A stretch of 64,000 nucleotides of DNA from Alloacidobacterium sp035547425. Lineage in GTDB: Bacteria > Acidobacteriota > Terriglobia > Terriglobales > Acidobacteriaceae. The stretch lies in contig DASZUU010000043.1 of the NCBI GenBank assembly GCA_035547425.1, forward strand, positions 109,825 through 173,824, given 5' to 3'. Positions 62,187 to 64,000 of the stretch are shown here, one piece after another. Each line of letters begins with the position of its first letter. Position 1 is the stretch's first letter. The notes beneath the pieces are model-generated. The model made no database searches, had not been told where the DNA came from, and was given only the letters and a program-made list of their open reading frames with translations. Made by a program: the position numbers and the translations under genes.

Positions 62187-62959
62187 CACGTGATGCCATT
62201 CTTGCATTGCTCCGCCAGGTGGAAAGCGGCACAATGCAGTCCGCAGATGCATTGGAAAAATTGTCGAATCTTCCTTTTGAAGACGCGGGCTTCGTGAAAA
62301 TTGATCATCATCGCTCGCTGCGCCTTGGTTTACCTGAAGTGATTTATTCCGCGGGAAAAACTCCGGAGCAGGTAGCTGAAATCTTCGCGCGCATGGCGCT
62401 TGCAGGTGGGGACGTGATTGCAACGCGAGCTGACCACGCCACTTGGAATACCGTCAGGCAAATGGTGCCCGAGGCTACTTATCACGCGGCGGCGCGCATT
62501 ATTGGCCTTCGCCAGACAAGCACCTCGCCAAGCGCAGGTCCCATTGCTGTTCTATGTGCCGGGACCAGTGATATTCCAGTTGCTGAGGAAGCAGCCGTTA
62601 CCGCCGAGTACCTAGGCACGCATGTGCATCGCATCTATGACGTAGGCGTAGCCGGGCTGCATCGTTTGCTGGCGCAGCATGCCATGCTGCGCGAAGCCCG
62701 TGCGGTGATTGTGTGCGCAGGAATGGAAGGCGCGCTGCCGAGCGTTGTCGGCGGGTTAGTGGCTGCGCCGGTCATTGCTGTTCCTACAAGCGTTGGATAT
62801 GGGGCGGCTTTCGGAGGACTTACTGCGTTACTCGGCATGCTGAATTCGTGCGCACCGAATGTCGCAGTGGTGAATATCGATAATGGCTTCGGCGCGGCCT
62901 ACGTCGCGGCGATGATGCTGCGATCCGTCGTCGCCGCGCAGCAGGTCGAGCGCGTTTAG
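62183..62959 (+). CDS. larB: LarB carboxylase/hydrolase of pincer cofactor synthesis
   Basis: 258 residues. The PurE-like core has TSDIPVAEEAAVTAEYLG and IVCAGMEGALPSVVGG. LarB carboxylates nicotinic acid adenine dinucleotide and hydrolyses the phosphoanhydride, the first step of nickel-pincer nucleotide assembly. The ATGA overlap with larC keeps the three lar genes on one transcript. No larA racemase or larD is in the window. Confidence 0.94.
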   Translation: MTRDAILALLRQVESGTMQSADALEKLSNLPFEDAGFVKIDHHRSLRLGLPEVIYSAGKTPEQVAEIFARMALAGGDVIATRADHATWNTVRQMVPEATYHAAARIIGLRQTSTSPSAGPIAVLCAGTSDIPVAEEAAVTAEYLGTHVHRIYDVGVAGLHRLLAQHAMLREARAVIVCAGMEGALPSVVGGLVAAPVIAVPTSVGYGAAFGGLTALLGMLNSCAPNVAVVNIDNGFGAAYVAAMMLRSVVAAQQVERV

Positions 62960-63922
62960 TTAAGGTTGAAACACCAAACGCACACCTTTTTCAGAGCTGT
63001 TCCAAAGCATTTCCACATCACGCAGCGGAACTGCTTTTACATCAAAAACAAAGGGAGTTTTTGCGGCTTCAACAAAAAACTCTCCTACTGATTGGAGAAT
63101 CTCATCGAGCGCCACGCTGCCAAAGCCGCTTCCGATAAGCTCCAATCCGGAGCTGCGCAACGTAGCGGCAGGCAGCGAAATCGTAGGTCCAGCGCTGCCG
63201 CCTATCTGCACAAATCGTATACGCGGAGCCGAATGTTTAAGCCCCTTTTGCGCCATTGCGCCTAGCATTATTTCTGCAGGTTCGCCCCAAAGATAATCCA
63301 GTACCACGTCGACGCCATTTTCATTCATTTCCTGCCGATATGCAGCAATGAGAGAATCTTTCGCTTGTTCAAGCGAGATGATCGCATCCGCGCCCAAAGT
63401 TTTTAGTTGTTCCAGCGCTTTCGGATTTCGTCCCGCTGCGACCACGCGCCGCGCACCCATACGTTTGGCCACTTGCACGGAAAGCTTTCCTGCTACGCCG
63501 GTTGCGCCCAGTACCAGCACACTTTCTCCAGCAACAAGCCTGGCACGAAACTTCAGCGCCGCCCACGACGACATGCCGGGATTGGCGATGCCTGCGGCCG
63601 TCACATTGTCCAGGTCATCCGGCAATGGTATTGTCATCCGTTTGGGCGCCGCAGCAAGTTCTGCAAATGTGCCGAAAGGGTCGCGCACACCGCCAAAGTA
63701 GACACGCGTGCCATTCTCTAACGTGCCCACGCCATCGACGCCGGGAACCAGCGGCAGTTCGCCTGTACTGCCATAATGCGTGCCATTGGCCAGCGATTTC
63801 ACGATCTGGTGCAAGCCTGCTGCGGCAACTTTGACCAGGACTTCGCCCGCTTCCACAGCAGGATCCTTGAAGGTGGTGTAGCGAGGAGACGCATGAAAAG
63901 CGTGAACGACGGCAGCATTCAT
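62960..63922 (-). CDS. MDR-type alcohol dehydrogenase/quinone oxidoreductase
   Basis: 320 residues. VEAGEVLVKVAAAGLHQI and VPGVDGVGTLENGTRV are the N-terminal GroES-like part, and VLVLGATGVAGKLSVQVAKR the NADP Rossmann motif. No catalytic zinc ligands are seen, so a quinone-oxidoreductase-like enzyme is likely. Stops of this gene and larB are adjacent (convergent, 0 bp gap). Its ribosome site AAGGAG and first seven codons lie inside the terminal palindrome. Confidence 0.88.
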   Translation of the reverse strand: MNAAVVHAFHASPRYTTFKDPAVEAGEVLVKVAAAGLHQIVKSLANGTHYGSTGELPLVPGVDGVGTLENGTRVYFGGVRDPFGTFAELAAAPKRMTIPLPDDLDNVTAAGIANPGMSSWAALKFRARLVAGESVLVLGATGVAGKLSVQVAKRMGARRVVAAGRNPKALEQLKTLGADAIISLEQAKDSLIAAYRQEMNENGVDVVLDYLWGEPAEIMLGAMAQKGLKHSAPRIRFVQIGGSAGPTISLPAATLRSSGLELIGSGFGSVALDEILQSVGEFFVEAAKTPFVFDVKAVPLRDVEMLWNSSEKGVRLVFQP

Positions 63923-64000
63923 AAATTTATTCTCCTTAACGATGTTAAATTAATTTAACATCGTTAAGGAGAATAAATTTATGAATGCTGCCGTCGTTCA
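63903..64000. repeat. 98-bp perfect palindrome at window end
   Basis: Bases 63903-63951 are the exact reverse complement of 63952-64000. The arms contain the first seven codons of the oxidoreductase gene and its ribosome site, so a second copy of its start (ATG at 63981) reads rightward off the edge. The centre is GATGTTAAATT/AATTTAACATC. The window ends within it, so its full length is unknown. Confidence 0.96.

Noticed and set aside
1..64000. CRISPR array, prophage or integrated element
   Set aside because: No regularly spaced direct repeats, cas genes, integrase, transposase or phage structural genes were seen; the tRNA-Pro has no attached element.

Overview
The window (about 55-58% GC by eye) reads as a chromosomal segment of an acidobacterium, most likely class Terriglobia (family Acidobacteriaceae or a close relative). 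The pointers are an ADOP-type FtsX/MacB permease and a PadR-controlled ABC locus, a 1.3-kilo-residue Oar-like TonB-dependent receptor with an N-terminal carboxypeptidase-regulatory-like domain, a CadC-like winged-helix/ATPase regulator, and a methionine synthase split into two genes. This placement rests on gene families recognised by eye; no database search was possible.

Layout. 1-2740: a decayed PadR/ABC transporter locus. PadR is intact, but the ATPase has its Walker A segment inverted in place, the permease-like gene carries a stop and frameshifts, and the tail of a third permease survives on the other strand. 2.7-4.0 kb: gamma carbonic anhydrase and a PIN/ribbon-helix-helix toxin-antitoxin pair behind a 28-bp palindrome. 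4.0-7.3 kb: hisS and aspS. 7.3-12.7 kb: a secreted histidine phosphatase, an outer-membrane barrel, a rhomboid-like protein without catalytic residues, an acidic LysW-like zinc ribbon coupled to a secreted small protein, and an RlmI-type methyltransferase. 12.8-16.7 kb: the (p)ppGpp synthetase/hydrolase, tRNA-Pro(GGG), a cold-shock gene and small proteins. 16.9-20.9 kb: split metH behind a structured leader. 21-33 kb: an ADOP permease, AraC/MFS divergent pair, FAH-family enzyme, a very large GH13 protein, MerR and an old yellow enzyme.

33.6-38.1 kb: a lipoprotein, a zinc-ribbon membrane protein, then pyrR, pyrB and pyrC. 38.4-42.3 kb: TonB-dependent receptor. 42.4-49 kb: PPK2, TatA, an azoreductase divergent from an ECF41-type sigma factor with two matching promoters between them, two TetR regulators each next to a recognisable operator, peptidase E and a frameshifted SDR. 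49-56 kb: unknown genes, a second outer-membrane barrel, an aldo/keto reductase, the CadC-like regulator and a nucleotidyltransferase/HTH toxin-antitoxin-like pair. 56-63 kb: a TPR/ClC operon and a Tat-exported aldo/keto reductase leading larE-larC-larB, the maturation genes of the nickel-pincer nucleotide cofactor, with no larA in the window. The window ends inside a perfect 98-bp palindrome covering the start of an MDR-type oxidoreductase; this may be a true inverted duplication or an assembly or amplification artefact.

Most regulated units show the same design: a regulator next to its target with the operator between them (PadR/ABC, AraC/MFS, ECF41/azoR, TetR/SDR, TetR/membrane protein).
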